Source: an uncultured Roseburia sp. (GTDB taxonomy: Bacteria > Bacillota > Clostridia > Lachnospirales > Lachnospiraceae). From it: DNA of 64,000 nucleotides. The translations under genes and the position numbers were made by a program. Shown piece by piece: positions 7,986 through 16,812 of this stretch. Location: contig CALZGM010000018.1 of the NCBI GenBank assembly GCA_945787015.1, forward strand, positions 1-64,000, read 5' to 3'. The notes beneath the pieces are model-generated. The model did no database searches. It was not told the DNA's origin and was given only the letters and a program-made list of their open reading frames with translations. Each line of letters begins with the position of its first letter. The first letter of the stretch is position 1.

Positions 7986-9749
7986 TTAAATCTGATATTT
8001 TAACTGAAAAGCAGTCTCTAATTTTTTAAATTCTGCTGTCTCTGCAACATCCATCTGTTCTGTAAAGCTATGTTCTAACAGCTCCGAATCCTGCAGCTGC
8101 AGGGTATAGATTGCTATATTGGAACAATGGTCTGCCACACGTTCATAGTTCATGGTTAAATCTGAAAGAATCAGTCCCATTTCAATCGTGCACTTTCCTT
8201 TGCGCAGACGCTTCATGTGATGCTTTTTCATCTCCTTTGTTAAATCATCAATGACCGATTCCAGCGGCTCTACCGTTTTTGCAAGTGCTGTATCCCCATT
8301 AATAAATGAAGTAATCGTACGGTCTAAAATATCCGCAAGCGCTTCTGAATATACCTGCATCTCTTCCATGGCCTTCTTAGAAAAGCCGGCATCTGCTTTT
8401 TGCATCTGTTCCATGCATTCCACAACATTCGCTGAATGGTCAGAGATACGCTCCAAGTCTGTAAGACAGTGCAGCAGCGAAGTCGTCCGCAGGCTGTCCT
8501 GATAAGATAAGTCTTCTCCGTTTAACTTTGTCAGATAAGCAGCTAGCTTATCATCGTAAACGTCCACGATATTTTCCTTTTTAATAACCTCTGCCATCTG
8601 CGCTTCGTCCGGTTCTTTTATCAGCTGCATCGCCTGCAAAAAGCTATCCTTTGAAATCTCAGCCATCTTATTTGCCAAAGATTTACACTGTTCAATCGCG
8701 AAAGCAGGGCTACTGATAAAACGTGGATCTAATACAGCAAATACGTTCTCCTGCATCTCCTTTTCCTCTTCAGAAACAGGAATAATGACATAGGCAAGCC
8801 GTTCTAATCCCTTAATAAACGGGAACAGTGCTACCGTTGCAAACACATTAAAAATCGTATGAATCGTTGCGATATTTGCCGCACTTACCGTTTCACTCAT
8901 AAATGGGAAATGAAAAATCGCATTTCCCAGATAAAATACCACCATAAAAAGAACAGAGCCAATGATATTAAAAGATAAATGTACACACGCAGTTCTCTTA
9001 CCATCTTTGTTAGCACCTAAAGACGAAAGAATTGCAGTAATACAGGTACCGATATTCTGTCCCAAAATAATCGGTACAACCGAGCCATAAGTAAAGGCTC
9101 CGGTTACAGATAGCGCCTGCAAAATACCAACGGATGCAGAGGAACTCTGAATGACCGCCGTTAACAGTGCGCCCACAATAATACCCATAACCGGATTATC
9201 AAACATCACTAAAATATTTGTGAATTCCGGAACGTCCTTAAGCGGAGCAACTGCTGCGCTCATGGTTTCCATACCGGACATTAAGATTGCAAATCCAAGT
9301 AAAATTTCACCGATAACTTTCTTTTTGTCTGTCTTGGCTGACATATAAAGAAGAATACCTATCAGTGCAAGCACCGGAGCAAAGGACGATGGTTTTAGCA
9401 GTTTTAATAAAAAGCTTCCGCCCGCATCAATCGTTGTCAGACTAAGCATCCATGCCGTTATCGTTGTACCGATATTGGCACCCATGATAATACCGATTGC
9501 CTGTGAAAACTTCATGATTCCCGAGTTTACAAAACCAACTACCATGACAGTAGTCGCTGAGGACGACTGAATGACTGCTGTTACACCTGCACCCAACAGT
9601 ACAGCTTTTATTGGGCTATTGGTCAGGCGCTCTAAAATGCGTTCCAGCTTGCCACCGGACATTTTCTCTAATCCACCGCCCATGACGCTCATACCATATA
9701 AGAAAAGGGCAAGCCCTCCCACCATCGAAAAGATTCCGAATATATCCAT
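7986..9749 (-). CDS. Na+/phosphate symporter with PhoU-like C-terminal domain
   Basis: A 587-residue membrane protein of the NptA/PNaS family importing inorganic phosphate with Na+. Two inverted repeats carry the diagnostic QSSSATT (about residue 60) and QSSSAS (about residue 200) motifs among eight to nine helices. Residues after about 340 form a soluble PhoU-like helical domain. The ATG at 9749 is chosen over the TTG at 9761 because GGAGGAAGAA lies directly ahead. It sits between phoU and phoB and has its own promoter and Pho-box-like array, so it is a second, low-energy phosphate uptake route within the same regulon. Confidence 0.9.
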   Translation of the reverse strand: MDIFGIFSMVGGLALFLYGMSVMGGGLEKMSGGKLERILERLTNSPIKAVLLGAGVTAVIQSSSATTVMVVGFVNSGIMKFSQAIGIIMGANIGTTITAWMLSLTTIDAGGSFLLKLLKPSSFAPVLALIGILLYMSAKTDKKKVIGEILLGFAILMSGMETMSAAVAPLKDVPEFTNILVMFDNPVMGIIVGALLTAVIQSSSASVGILQALSVTGAFTYGSVVPIILGQNIGTCITAILSSLGANKDGKRTACVHLSFNIIGSVLFMVVFYLGNAIFHFPFMSETVSAANIATIHTIFNVFATVALFPFIKGLERLAYVIIPVSEEEKEMQENVFAVLDPRFISSPAFAIEQCKSLANKMAEISKDSFLQAMQLIKEPDEAQMAEVIKKENIVDVYDDKLAAYLTKLNGEDLSYQDSLRTTSLLHCLTDLERISDHSANVVECMEQMQKADAGFSKKAMEEMQVYSEALADILDRTITSFINGDTALAKTVEPLESVIDDLTKEMKKHHMKRLRKGKCTIEMGLILSDLTMNYERVADHCSNIAIYTLQLQDSELLEHSFTEQMDVAETAEFKKLETAFQLKYQI

Positions 9750-9811
9750 TTCTTCCTCCAAATTCGTTTCCTAATTTACGATTATTTCACATTTTTTGCT
9801 TATACATTTCA

Positions 9812-9840
9812 TTTATACCCTATTTTTTGACATTTTGCAA
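9812..9840 (-). promoter_or_regulatory. Promoter of the Na+/phosphate symporter gene
   Basis: TTGCAA (9835-9840), 17-base spacer and TATAAA (9812-9817) on the minus strand, ending 62 bases before the ATG at 9749. Confidence 0.65.
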
Positions 9841-9857
9841 TTAGGCACTTGGTTCCA

Positions 9858-9898
9858 AAGTGAAACGGATGTGTGTTTTATGTAAAATCTATGTAAAA
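9858..9898 (-). promoter_or_regulatory. Pho-box-like array upstream of the symporter
   Basis: Four T/A-CA elements on the minus strand repeat every 11 bases exactly: TTTTACAT (9891-9898), TTTTACAT (9880-9887), ACACACAT (9869-9876) and TTTCACTT (9858-9865). Direct repeats with 11-bp phasing are the known binding pattern of PhoB/PhoP. The array ends about 18 bases upstream of the -35 box, a normal position for activation. Confidence 0.7.
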
Positions 9899-9918
9899 TT
9901 TTTCATTTTAGAGGACCA

Positions 9919-10572
9919 TCACTCTTCGTGAGCCCCCGTAATGGAGTAAATCACCCACTCTGCAATGTTGGTCGCGTGATCGCCGATTCGTTCAAAATAT
10001 TTCGCAACAAGAAGCATATCAGTAGCCTGCTCTCCATTTTTTACATTTTCATTTATTTTTAAAATGAGCTGGTGCTTAAAACGATCAAACAAATCGTCCA
10101 CTACATCATCCTGTTTGATTACATGACGTGCCAGTTCCAGATCTTTGCTGACAAAAGCATCCACGCTTTTAATTACCATATCGGTCGTTTCTTTTGCCAT
10201 CTCTTTTACAAGTTCAATATCCATCTCACTTTTTTCATAGGTGGAACCTGCCATCAATATCGTCATTTCTGAAATATCAGCCGCATGGTCACCGATTCGC
10301 TCCATGTCCGTAATCATTTTTAAAGCTGCGGAAATCAGACGCAAATCTCTTGCCACCGGCTGCTGCTGTAATAACAGCTTCATGCAGAGACTTTCGATTT
10401 CTTTTTCCTGATGGTCAATCTCTTCATCAAATTTGATGGCATCTCCTGCGCGTTCCACATCCTGTTTTACCAACGCCGCAATTGCCATTTCGATTGCTTT
10501 TTCAATCAGGCTTCCCATTTCAATTAATTCATTATTCAGTTCCAAAAGCTGACGATCAAAACGATTTCTCAT
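9919..10572 (-). CDS. phoU: Phosphate signalling protein PhoU
   Basis: A cytoplasmic 217-residue protein made of two similar three-helix PhoU repeats. Each ends with the metal-binding type motif ERIGDHA (ERIGDHAADI near residue 95 and ERIGDHATNIAEW near residue 195). PhoU links the PstSCAB transporter to the PhoR kinase and represses the Pho response when phosphate is sufficient. It is the last gene of the pst operon, 39 bases after pstB. Confidence 0.95.
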   Translation of the reverse strand: MRNRFDRQLLELNNELIEMGSLIEKAIEMAIAALVKQDVERAGDAIKFDEEIDHQEKEIESLCMKLLLQQQPVARDLRLISAALKMITDMERIGDHAADISEMTILMAGSTYEKSEMDIELVKEMAKETTDMVIKSVDAFVSKDLELARHVIKQDDVVDDLFDRFKHQLILKINENVKNGEQATDMLLVAKYFERIGDHATNIAEWVIYSITGAHEE

Positions 10573-10611
10573 AATCCTCTCCTTTTCTTTCTCCCTGTGT
10601 CCACTTCTGCA

Positions 10612-11376
10612 TCATCCGAAACGTCCTGTGATATAATCCTCTGTTCTCTTATCCTGTGGAACAGAGAACAATTTTTCTGTTTCACCGCTTTCTATGACTT
10701 CTCCGAGCAGGAAGAATACGGTTTTATCGGAAACACGCACCGCCTGCTGCATATTGTGGGTTACCATTACGATAGTGTACTGTTTTTTTAGCTCAATCGC
10801 TAAATCTTCTATTTTTGAAGTCGAAATCGGGTCAAGCGCAGAGGTCGGCTCATCCATTAAGATTACCTCCGGTTCTACTGCAAGGGCTCTTGCGATGCAA
10901 AGACGCTGCTGCTGTCCGCCGGATAAACCAAGGGCACTTTTTTTCAGTCGGTCTTTTACTTCATCCCAGATTGCTGCATCGCGGAGAGATTTTTCCACAA
11001 TCTCATCCAGCTTTGCTTTGGAATGAATTCCATGTGTTCTGGGTCCATACGCAATATTATCGTAAATACTCATTGGGAAAGGATTTGGCTTCTGAAAGAC
11101 CATGCCGACTCTTTTCCTAAGGTGGTTTACATCCATTCCTTCGTAGATGTCCTCACCATCCAGCAACACTTTTCCCGTTATTTTGCAGCCCTCCACCAAA
11201 TCATTCATACGATTTAAGCTTTTTAGGAAGGTAGACTTGCCGCATCCGGAAGGCCCGATAAATGCAGTTATTTCGTTTTTATTGATATTCAGATTTATAT
11301 TTTTCAGTGCCTGAAAGTCACCATAATATAAATCCAGATTATTAATTTCAAATTTTGTATTCATATTACCTCTCAT
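10612..11376 (-). CDS. pstB: Phosphate ABC transporter ATPase PstB
   Basis: A 254-residue ABC ATPase that powers high-affinity phosphate import. Walker A is GPSGCGKST, the signature is LSGGQQQR, and Walker B is [12 protein letters not shown], all intact. The [11 protein letters not shown] segment is typical of PstB. The usual start is likely Met4 or Met5 (a short MRGNMN lead precedes TKFEINNL). It follows pstA by 21 bases and precedes phoU. Confidence 0.96.
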   Translation of the reverse strand: MRGNMNTKFEINNLDLYYGDFQALKNINLNINKNEITAFIGPSGCGKSTFLKSLNRMNDLVEGCKITGKVLLDGEDIYEGMDVNHLRKRVGMVFQKPNPFPMSIYDNIAYGPRTHGIHSKAKLDEIVEKSLRDAAIWDEVKDRLKKSALGLSGGQQQRLCIARALAVEPEVILMDEPTSALDPISTSKIEDLAIELKKQYTIVMVTHNMQQAVRVSDKTVFFLLGEVIESGETEKLFSVPQDKRTEDYITGRFG

Positions 11377-11397
11377 TCTGCCGCTTCCGGCACGAAA

Positions 11398-12252
11398 CTA
11401 TGCTTTTGGTGCTTCTAACTTCTTTGCCACTAAACCGGATAAGGCGTTAATTCCCAATACGATAAACAGTAGCACAACTGCGGTGGCATTCGCTTCATTC
11501 TTATGTAATCCTTCATTTGATAATACATACATGTGAATAGCGAGTGTTCTTCCGGAGTCTGTAATACCTGCCAGTCCGGCTACCGTGCCCGCCGTATAGA
11601 TAAGGGCTGCGGTCTCTCCTACAATACGTCCGATTGCAAGAATGACACCGGATAAGATTCCCGGAACCGCTGCCGGAAGCACAATTTTAAATACCGTTCG
11701 AAGCTTCCCTGCGCCCAGTCCAAAGCTACCTTCCCGGTAAGAATCCGGCACGCAAAGTAACGCTTCCTCCGTTGTTCTCATAATCGTTGGCAGTACCATA
11801 ATTGCTAATGTCATAGCACCGGCCAACATGGAATAACCCCATTTCAATGCTGTTACAAAGAATAGCATACCGAATAATCCATAGATAATGGACGGAATGC
11901 CGGTTAAAGTTTCTGCTGTTAACCGCACAATTCCCACGATTTTATTTCCTTTTTTTGCATACTCTACTAAATAGATTGCTGCGCCTACTCCAAACGGTAC
12001 GGATACCAGTAGGGAAACAGCCACCATCTCAACAGTATTTACAATTGCCGGCATCATAGACACGTTTTCCGAATCATAATTCCACGCAAATAAACTCGGG
12101 GTTAAGTTCGGAATTCCTGTTATCAAAATATAACCAACCAGAAATAGCAGCGTCGCTATGGTTAAAAATGCTGCAAGCAACACCAATAGCAATAGAAGGA
12201 AGGAGCCCGGATGCTTTCGGTAGGATTTCATTTTTGCCTTTATTTCTTCCAT
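11398..12252 (-). CDS. pstA: Phosphate ABC transporter permease PstA
   Basis: A 284-residue permease subunit with six predicted helices. It carries the BPD transporter signature (EALLCVPDSYREGSFGLGAGKLRTVFKIVLPAAVPGILSG, coupling loop around residues 165-200). With PstC it forms the transmembrane channel for phosphate. It starts 18 bases after the pstC stop. The C-terminal residues GLVAKKLEA are typical of PstA ends. Confidence 0.95.
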   Translation of the reverse strand: MEEIKAKMKSYRKHPGSFLLLLLVLLAAFLTIATLLFLVGYILITGIPNLTPSLFAWNYDSENVSMMPAIVNTVEMVAVSLLVSVPFGVGAAIYLVEYAKKGNKIVGIVRLTAETLTGIPSIIYGLFGMLFFVTALKWGYSMLAGAMTLAIMVLPTIMRTTEEALLCVPDSYREGSFGLGAGKLRTVFKIVLPAAVPGILSGVILAIGRIVGETAALIYTAGTVAGLAGITDSGRTLAIHMYVLSNEGLHKNEANATAVVLLFIVLGINALSGLVAKKLEAPKA

Positions 12253-12270
12253 ATCTGACTTCCTTTCTGC

Positions 12271-13128
12271 CTAAGCTTTTTTGTGTTTCAGTGCCGAGAA
12301 GCACAGATTGATAATCAGGATAAATACGAATAGTACCACGCCTGTTGCAATCAAAGCCTCTCTATGTAAATCCGTTGCATAACCCATTTCCAGTACAATG
12401 TTTGTGGTCAGCGTTCGGACACCCTGAAGAATGCTGTCCGGTACACGTGGCTGGTTCCCGACAATCATCATCACTGCCATGGTTTCTCCTAAAGCTCTTC
12501 CCACTCCTAGGATTACGGCTGCCAGAATTCCTGAATTGGCTGCAGGAACTATGACTGAAAATACGCTTCGTTCATGGGTCGCTCCAAGCGCCAAAGCACC
12601 CTCGTAAAAGCTTTTATCCACTGCACGGATTGCAGGTTCTGCTGCACCGATAATCGTTGGCAAAATCATAATTCCAAGTAATATTGCAGCCGTAAGAATG
12701 CTCTGTCCACGGCAGTCCTCCACGTTTTCGCGGATAAACGGAACTAATACAACCAAGCCGAAAAAGCCATATACGATAGACGGAATGCCTGCCAGTAAAT
12801 CTACAACCGGTTTTAAGAATTTATAAATTTTCTGAGGGCAAAACCGCGCCATAAAAATAGACATTAAAATTCCAATCGGAACACCGATGATGAGTGCTCC
12901 GCCAGTTACATAAAGACTTCCGAGAATCATCGGAAGAATTCCGAATATCTGATTCCCCGGTCTCCACACCGTTCCGGTTAAAAAGTCAAAAAATCCAATT
13001 TCCTGCATTGCCGGTATTCCGTTTGCAAAAAGGAATACGCAGATGAGTGCAACTGCAAGAATAGAAATGACTGCTGTCAGCAAAAAGACGTATTCCATAA
13101 TCTTTTCCTTTACTTTCATCGTTTCCAC
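12271..13128 (-). CDS. pstC: Phosphate ABC transporter permease PstC
   Basis: A 285-residue membrane permease with six helices. The coupling loop reads AVDKSFYEGALALGATHERSVFSVI, and the GVPIGILMS and AGIPSIVYGFFG segments are characteristic of PstC. It is the first permease gene, 70 bases after pstS. That gap holds a stem-loop which probably lowers permease expression relative to the binding protein. AAGGTGGAAACG precedes the ATG. Confidence 0.95.
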   Translation of the reverse strand: METMKVKEKIMEYVFLLTAVISILAVALICVFLFANGIPAMQEIGFFDFLTGTVWRPGNQIFGILPMILGSLYVTGGALIIGVPIGILMSIFMARFCPQKIYKFLKPVVDLLAGIPSIVYGFFGLVVLVPFIRENVEDCRGQSILTAAILLGIMILPTIIGAAEPAIRAVDKSFYEGALALGATHERSVFSVIVPAANSGILAAVILGVGRALGETMAVMMIVGNQPRVPDSILQGVRTLTTNIVLEMGYATDLHREALIATGVVLFVFILIINLCFSALKHKKA

Positions 13129-13144
13129 CTTTCTTAAACGCCCG

Positions 13145-13176
13145 AAAAGGGCCGAAAGAATTTCTTCCGGTCCTTT
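13145..13176 (-). promoter_or_regulatory. Intercistronic stem-loop between pstS and pstC
   Basis: AAAAGGACCGGAAGA pairs with TCTTTCGGCCCTTTT with few mismatches. A strong hairpin directly after a binding-protein gene commonly partly stops transcription or protects the upstream mRNA, giving excess PstS over PstCAB. Confidence 0.6.
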
Positions 13177-13198
13177 TGGTATGCTAGAATATAAACTT

Positions 13199-14158
13199 CT
13201 ATTCTGTTACTTTACTCCACTCAGTTGTTTCACCCATGAAGATTGCTTTTACAGCTTCTGATGAAAGGTCTTCAGCCGGATTTTCGTGATTTACAATAAC
13301 TGCGATACCATCCATTGCAATCGTTGTTCCTGTTAAGCCTGCTTCCTTTTCAGAATCCTTAAGATCACGGGAAGCCATACCAATATCAAGGGTTCCATCT
13401 GCTGCCTGGCTCATACCTGTAGAGGAATCAGAGGTCTGAAGTTCGATTTCTGCGGATGTATTGATTGCCTTGTATGCTTCAATTAATTTTTCCATGACCG
13501 GTGATACGGAAGAAGAACCGCCTACAACAATCTTGCCTGCTGCGCCATTTGATTCAAATGCAGTTTCGCCTGCTACGGAAATGTAACCTTTTCCTGCAAT
13601 GACTGCCTGACCATCTGCACTCATAATGAAGTTGATGAAGTCCTGTGCTACATCGCTTACTTCACCGGCTGTTGCAATGTTGAATGGTCTAGCTACGGTG
13701 TAGGTACCTGCTTTAATATTGTCAACAGTTGCTTCTACGCCATCAATTTTTACTGCTTTAACAGTATTGTTTAAAGAACCAAGGGAAACATAGCCGATTC
13801 CGTATGTATCACCTGCTACAGATGTCATCATAACGTCTGTGCTGTTTGTAATGATCGCTTCTACTGTTGTGTAGTCAACTTTCTCACCTGCATCGTTTTT
13901 CTGCTCAATTTTGAATAATTCGATAAAGGCACCTCTTGTACCAGAACCATCTTCACGGGAATATACAGAGATGAGTTCGGATGCATCAAAGTTTCCTGCT
14001 ACCTCAGCTTCCTGATTTCCATTTTCTACGTTTTCCTGTACACTTGCCTGTGTATCTGCACCTGCATTTGCATCTGTGTTCTCTTTCGCGCCACATCCTG
14101 CAAACATACTGACTACTAATGTTGCTGCTAATAAAATACTTACTACTTTCTTTTTCAT
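13199..14158 (-). CDS. pstS: Phosphate-binding lipoprotein PstS, circularly permuted
   Basis: A 319-residue extracellular lipoprotein. The signal peptide ends in the lipobox MFAGC (Cys22), then comes an acidic linker. The phosphate-binding motif SREDGSGT appears first (about residue 70) and the GGSSSVSPVMEKL motif only near residue 215. The chain ends in AIFMGETTEW. In E. coli PstS the order is the reverse: the GAGATFP motif, LGDIYLGKIKKW and then RRADGSGT. All the expected binding segments are present, so function is probably kept. It opens the pst operon behind a Pho-box-like array. Assignment as PstS is supported by motifs and operon. Confidence 0.9.
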   Translation of the reverse strand: MKKKVVSILLAATLVVSMFAGCGAKENTDANAGADTQASVQENVENGNQEAEVAGNFDASELISVYSREDGSGTRGAFIELFKIEQKNDAGEKVDYTTVEAIITNSTDVMMTSVAGDTYGIGYVSLGSLNNTVKAVKIDGVEATVDNIKAGTYTVARPFNIATAGEVSDVAQDFINFIMSADGQAVIAGKGYISVAGETAFESNGAAGKIVVGGSSSVSPVMEKLIEAYKAINTSAEIELQTSDSSTGMSQAADGTLDIGMASRDLKDSEKEAGLTGTTIAMDGIAVIVNHENPAEDLSSEAVKAIFMGETTEWSKVTE

Positions 14159-14236
14159 ATTGAATTTTCCTCCATTAAAGCATTTCGCTTTTTGTTTTTT
14201 CTTTTTTCTCTTTGACAGTACCTACTTTATGACGGC

Positions 14237-14278
14237 TTTGTGAAATTCATAGACATGGATTTGTGAAGAGTTTGTAAA
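14237..14278 (-). promoter_or_regulatory. Pho-box-like array upstream of pstS
   Basis: On the minus strand TTTACAAA (14271-14278) and TTCACAAA (14260-14267) are 11 bases apart, and a further TTCACAAA (14237-14244) follows 23 bases on, about two turns. This resembles PhoB/PhoP direct repeats. A CATAAA box lies shortly downstream and could act as -10, with the array replacing a -35. Confidence 0.65.
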
Positions 14279-14306
14279 ATGGAGGTAAAAGAAAAAATAG
14301 ATACCC

Positions 14307-15518
14307 TTATGTCACATCCTCAGGATGTACAAACAAAAACGATATCACGGCAAGTAATATAATTCCCAACCCCATTATTCCGAATCCGTTTATACTATCC
14401 GTAATGTGAAGAAACGAAAAAACAAAGGAACCTATTGGCATAAACATGACCGCAACCGTAAAAATGAGACTAAATACTCTGCCTAAATAGTTTTCATCCA
14501 CATGAATCTGAACATAGGACATAAAATTAATGTTAAACATGGTAAGCATTGTTCCAAAAAGTAAAAAAGGAACAAGGCATACAATAAGATTACCTGTTAA
14601 ACTGGCTATTGGTGGTAACACCAGTGCAATACCCGTTGCTCCAAGAAACAAAAGGAGCACGGAATATTTCTTAGTGAATTTCGCCGGCAATTTAGAATTG
14701 ATGAAAGAACCGACAATCCCACCAATCGCCTCCGCTACCATGACTTTACTGTAAAAACCTTGAAACTTTCCTTGATAAATAACATCTGTATATGGAATTA
14801 ATAAATTATATCCCGCGAGGAAAAAGTTTACGAAGGCAGAGATTACCAGAAGGTAAAAAATGGTTTTTTCCCGCCATAAGTACTGAAAACCTTCTTTAAT
14901 ATCACCCAATATATTCTTTTTACCTTTCGCAGCTTCCTCCTTCTTTTCCTGCTCCAGCCTCACAAGAAAACATTCGGATAATGCAGATATCAAAAATGTT
15001 GCCGCATTGATAAGTAATGCACCTCTCGCACCAACAACATTCATTAATCCTAAGCCGATGACCGGTCCAGTCATGGCGATAAGTTCTTTACCGCCGTTTG
15101 ATATGGAGTTGTAAAAGCTGATTCTATCCTTTTCAATCATTTCACGGACAATGGATTTGAATGTTGGCGAACTGAAGGAAAAAATAAGCGCCAGCAATGC
15201 GTTTGCAGTAATTACCGCAGCCGCCAGCAGGTTAGAACCAATAAAAAAGCTTGTAACAAGGCAAACCAATGCACTTAATAGGTCGGTGATAATCAGAATC
15301 CTTTTTCTCTTTCCGGAATCTGCAATCGCCCCGCCCACTAAATTAAATAATACATTTATAATGGTCTGTGAGCTTTGATATAGCGCAAGTACCCAGGAAC
15401 TGTTTGTAAATGCCTGAACCAGTACCACGTTATTCACATAATCAAATACAATATCTCCTATCTTGGAAGTCCATCTTCCAAAGATAAGAAGCCCTTCATT
15501 TCTTTTCAACTTCTTCAT
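14307..15518 (-). CDS. MFS transporter, probable drug efflux pump
   Basis: A 403-residue major facilitator protein with about twelve helices and the cytoplasmic loop GGAIADSGKRKRIL between helices 2 and 3. It belongs to the MFS_3/TetV-like group often annotated as macrolide or multidrug exporters. The gene begins 18 bases after a MerR-methyltransferase regulator and shares its promoter. The likely arrangement is ligand sensing by the MerR protein and export by this pump. The substrate is unknown. Confidence 0.85.
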   Translation of the reverse strand: MKKLKRNEGLLIFGRWTSKIGDIVFDYVNNVVLVQAFTNSSWVLALYQSSQTIINVLFNLVGGAIADSGKRKRILIITDLLSALVCLVTSFFIGSNLLAAAVITANALLALIFSFSSPTFKSIVREMIEKDRISFYNSISNGGKELIAMTGPVIGLGLMNVVGARGALLINAATFLISALSECFLVRLEQEKKEEAAKGKKNILGDIKEGFQYLWREKTIFYLLVISAFVNFFLAGYNLLIPYTDVIYQGKFQGFYSKVMVAEAIGGIVGSFINSKLPAKFTKKYSVLLLFLGATGIALVLPPIASLTGNLIVCLVPFLLFGTMLTMFNINFMSYVQIHVDENYLGRVFSLIFTVAVMFMPIGSFVFSFLHITDSINGFGIMGLGIILLAVISFLFVHPEDVT

Positions 15519-15536
15519 AACATTTTCCTTCTCCTT

Positions 15537-16670
15537 TTAACTGCATACATATAAATAATTATCGCAGTTTATTTCATAAGGCTTCTCCGAAATCAATTCT
15601 TCAGCGAGCCTGTTCAAATCCGCAGAAGGGGAAATTCCCATTGACTCAGCCCAACGTGCCAAATGCTCAAGCATTCCTTCCTTTGTAGAAACGGTTAAAA
15701 CAAAGGGGTATTTTCGTAGTTCTACATGGTCAAACACTTCATTTAATACCCGTTCTCTTTCCCCTATCCTTTGCTTTTTCTCTATTAAGAAATCCTGCAG
15801 TTTTCTCTCTTCTTTTGGGAAATAAGAACAAAATAAATTTACGACCTGTTCTCTGTCTTTTAGTCCGGCCCAGGTTGTGATGAGCTTTCCCTCCATTGCA
15901 AGACAGGACTTTAATTTCCCGTAGGTGTCCTTTGGGCTTTCCATATATCCAATTACATGATTCGCAAAAATAATCTGATAGTCTGCACCAAGTTCCAGTT
16001 CATTCATGTCACCCCAAAGGAACTTAAATTGTGGCTTATCAGCCACATATTTTTCTAGTTCATCCGCATTGGTATTATGATAGTCAACCAATGTAACGTC
16101 TATATTCACAGGTAAACGATTTTCATTATACCTCCAGAGATTTCCAAATCCACAGCCGGCATCCAGTATCTTGTAACCCTCTTTCAAATTACCCTGTTCG
16201 AAAACCCATTTCATCCAGGCACCCGGATCATCAATGTGTTTTTTTATTAGCTTCAAACACTCGTCCGCCCTTCTGCTGGTGATAATAGTATGTAACACAT
16301 CAAATAATTCCTCTATTTGGAAATCATCCATTTCACTTTGCGCTATCGCGCGGTTCACACAGAAAATCATCCGTTCCAGTTCCGCTGTTTTTTCCTCTAA
16401 CAAACGCTTTTGTGCAAGAAGCACCTCTGATACATTCATATTTTCATAGTGATTCATAGTGATTCTAATGGAGTCTAAACCAAACCCTAAGTAGCGAAGC
16501 ATCTGGATTCTCTGTAACGCAATCAAAGCGGATTCATCAAAGTAACGGTAATTATTTTCACTATTTCGATAGGAATGGATTAATCCTTTCTCTTCATAAA
16601 CTAATATGGTTTTTGTAGAAACCTTTGCTTTTTTCGCCAGCTCTCCTATAGTATATCTGTTTTCTGTCAT
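15537..16670 (-). CDS. MerR regulator fused to a SAM-dependent methyltransferase
   Basis: A 377-residue two-domain protein. Residues 1-70 are a MerR winged helix (YTIGELAKKAKVSTKTILVY), followed by a coiled coil to about 120. Residues about 165-270 form a class I methyltransferase fold with the SAM motif ILDAGCGFGNLWR and an acidic residue near LVDYH. ATG 16670 is chosen because GGAGGGAATTCCAA lies just ahead; the GTG at 16691 is buried in that site. The promoter has a MerR-type 19-bp spacer. It co-transcribes with the MFS pump. Whether the methyltransferase modifies a drug or acts only as a ligand sensor cannot be told. Confidence 0.85.
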   Translation of the reverse strand: MTENRYTIGELAKKAKVSTKTILVYEEKGLIHSYRNSENNYRYFDESALIALQRIQMLRYLGFGLDSIRITMNHYENMNVSEVLLAQKRLLEEKTAELERMIFCVNRAIAQSEMDDFQIEELFDVLHTIITSRRADECLKLIKKHIDDPGAWMKWVFEQGNLKEGYKILDAGCGFGNLWRYNENRLPVNIDVTLVDYHNTNADELEKYVADKPQFKFLWGDMNELELGADYQIIFANHVIGYMESPKDTYGKLKSCLAMEGKLITTWAGLKDREQVVNLFCSYFPKEERKLQDFLIEKKQRIGERERVLNEVFDHVELRKYPFVLTVSTKEGMLEHLARWAESMGISPSADLNRLAEELISEKPYEINCDNYLYVCS

Positions 16671-16691
16671 TTGGAATTCCCTCCTAAACAC

Positions 16692-16722
16692 ACTATAAAC
16701 CTCGCCCCAAGGGGGAGGTCAA
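16692..16722 (-). promoter_or_regulatory. MerR-type promoter with 19-bp spacer and palindrome
   Basis: TTGACC (16717-16722) and TATAGT (16692-16697) are separated by 19 bases. The spacer contains the dyad ACCTCCCCC/TTGGGGCGAGGT. Over-long spacers with a central dyad are diagnostic of MerR-activated promoters, indicating autoregulation of the MerR-methyltransferase/MFS operon. Confidence 0.8.
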
Positions 16723-16763
16723 TATACAATTCAACTTTTTTGCTTTCAGAATTTAACAGCCAT

Positions 16764-16796
16764 AAAAAAAAGACACTTGCTTTCGCAAATGCCTCT
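16764..16796 (-). terminator. Terminator after the LURP-one-like gene
   Basis: On the minus strand AGGCATTTGC-GAAA-GCAAGTGTCT forms a hairpin followed by eight T residues. Confidence 0.75.
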
Positions 16797-16812
16797 TTTT
16801 CATTATGTATAC

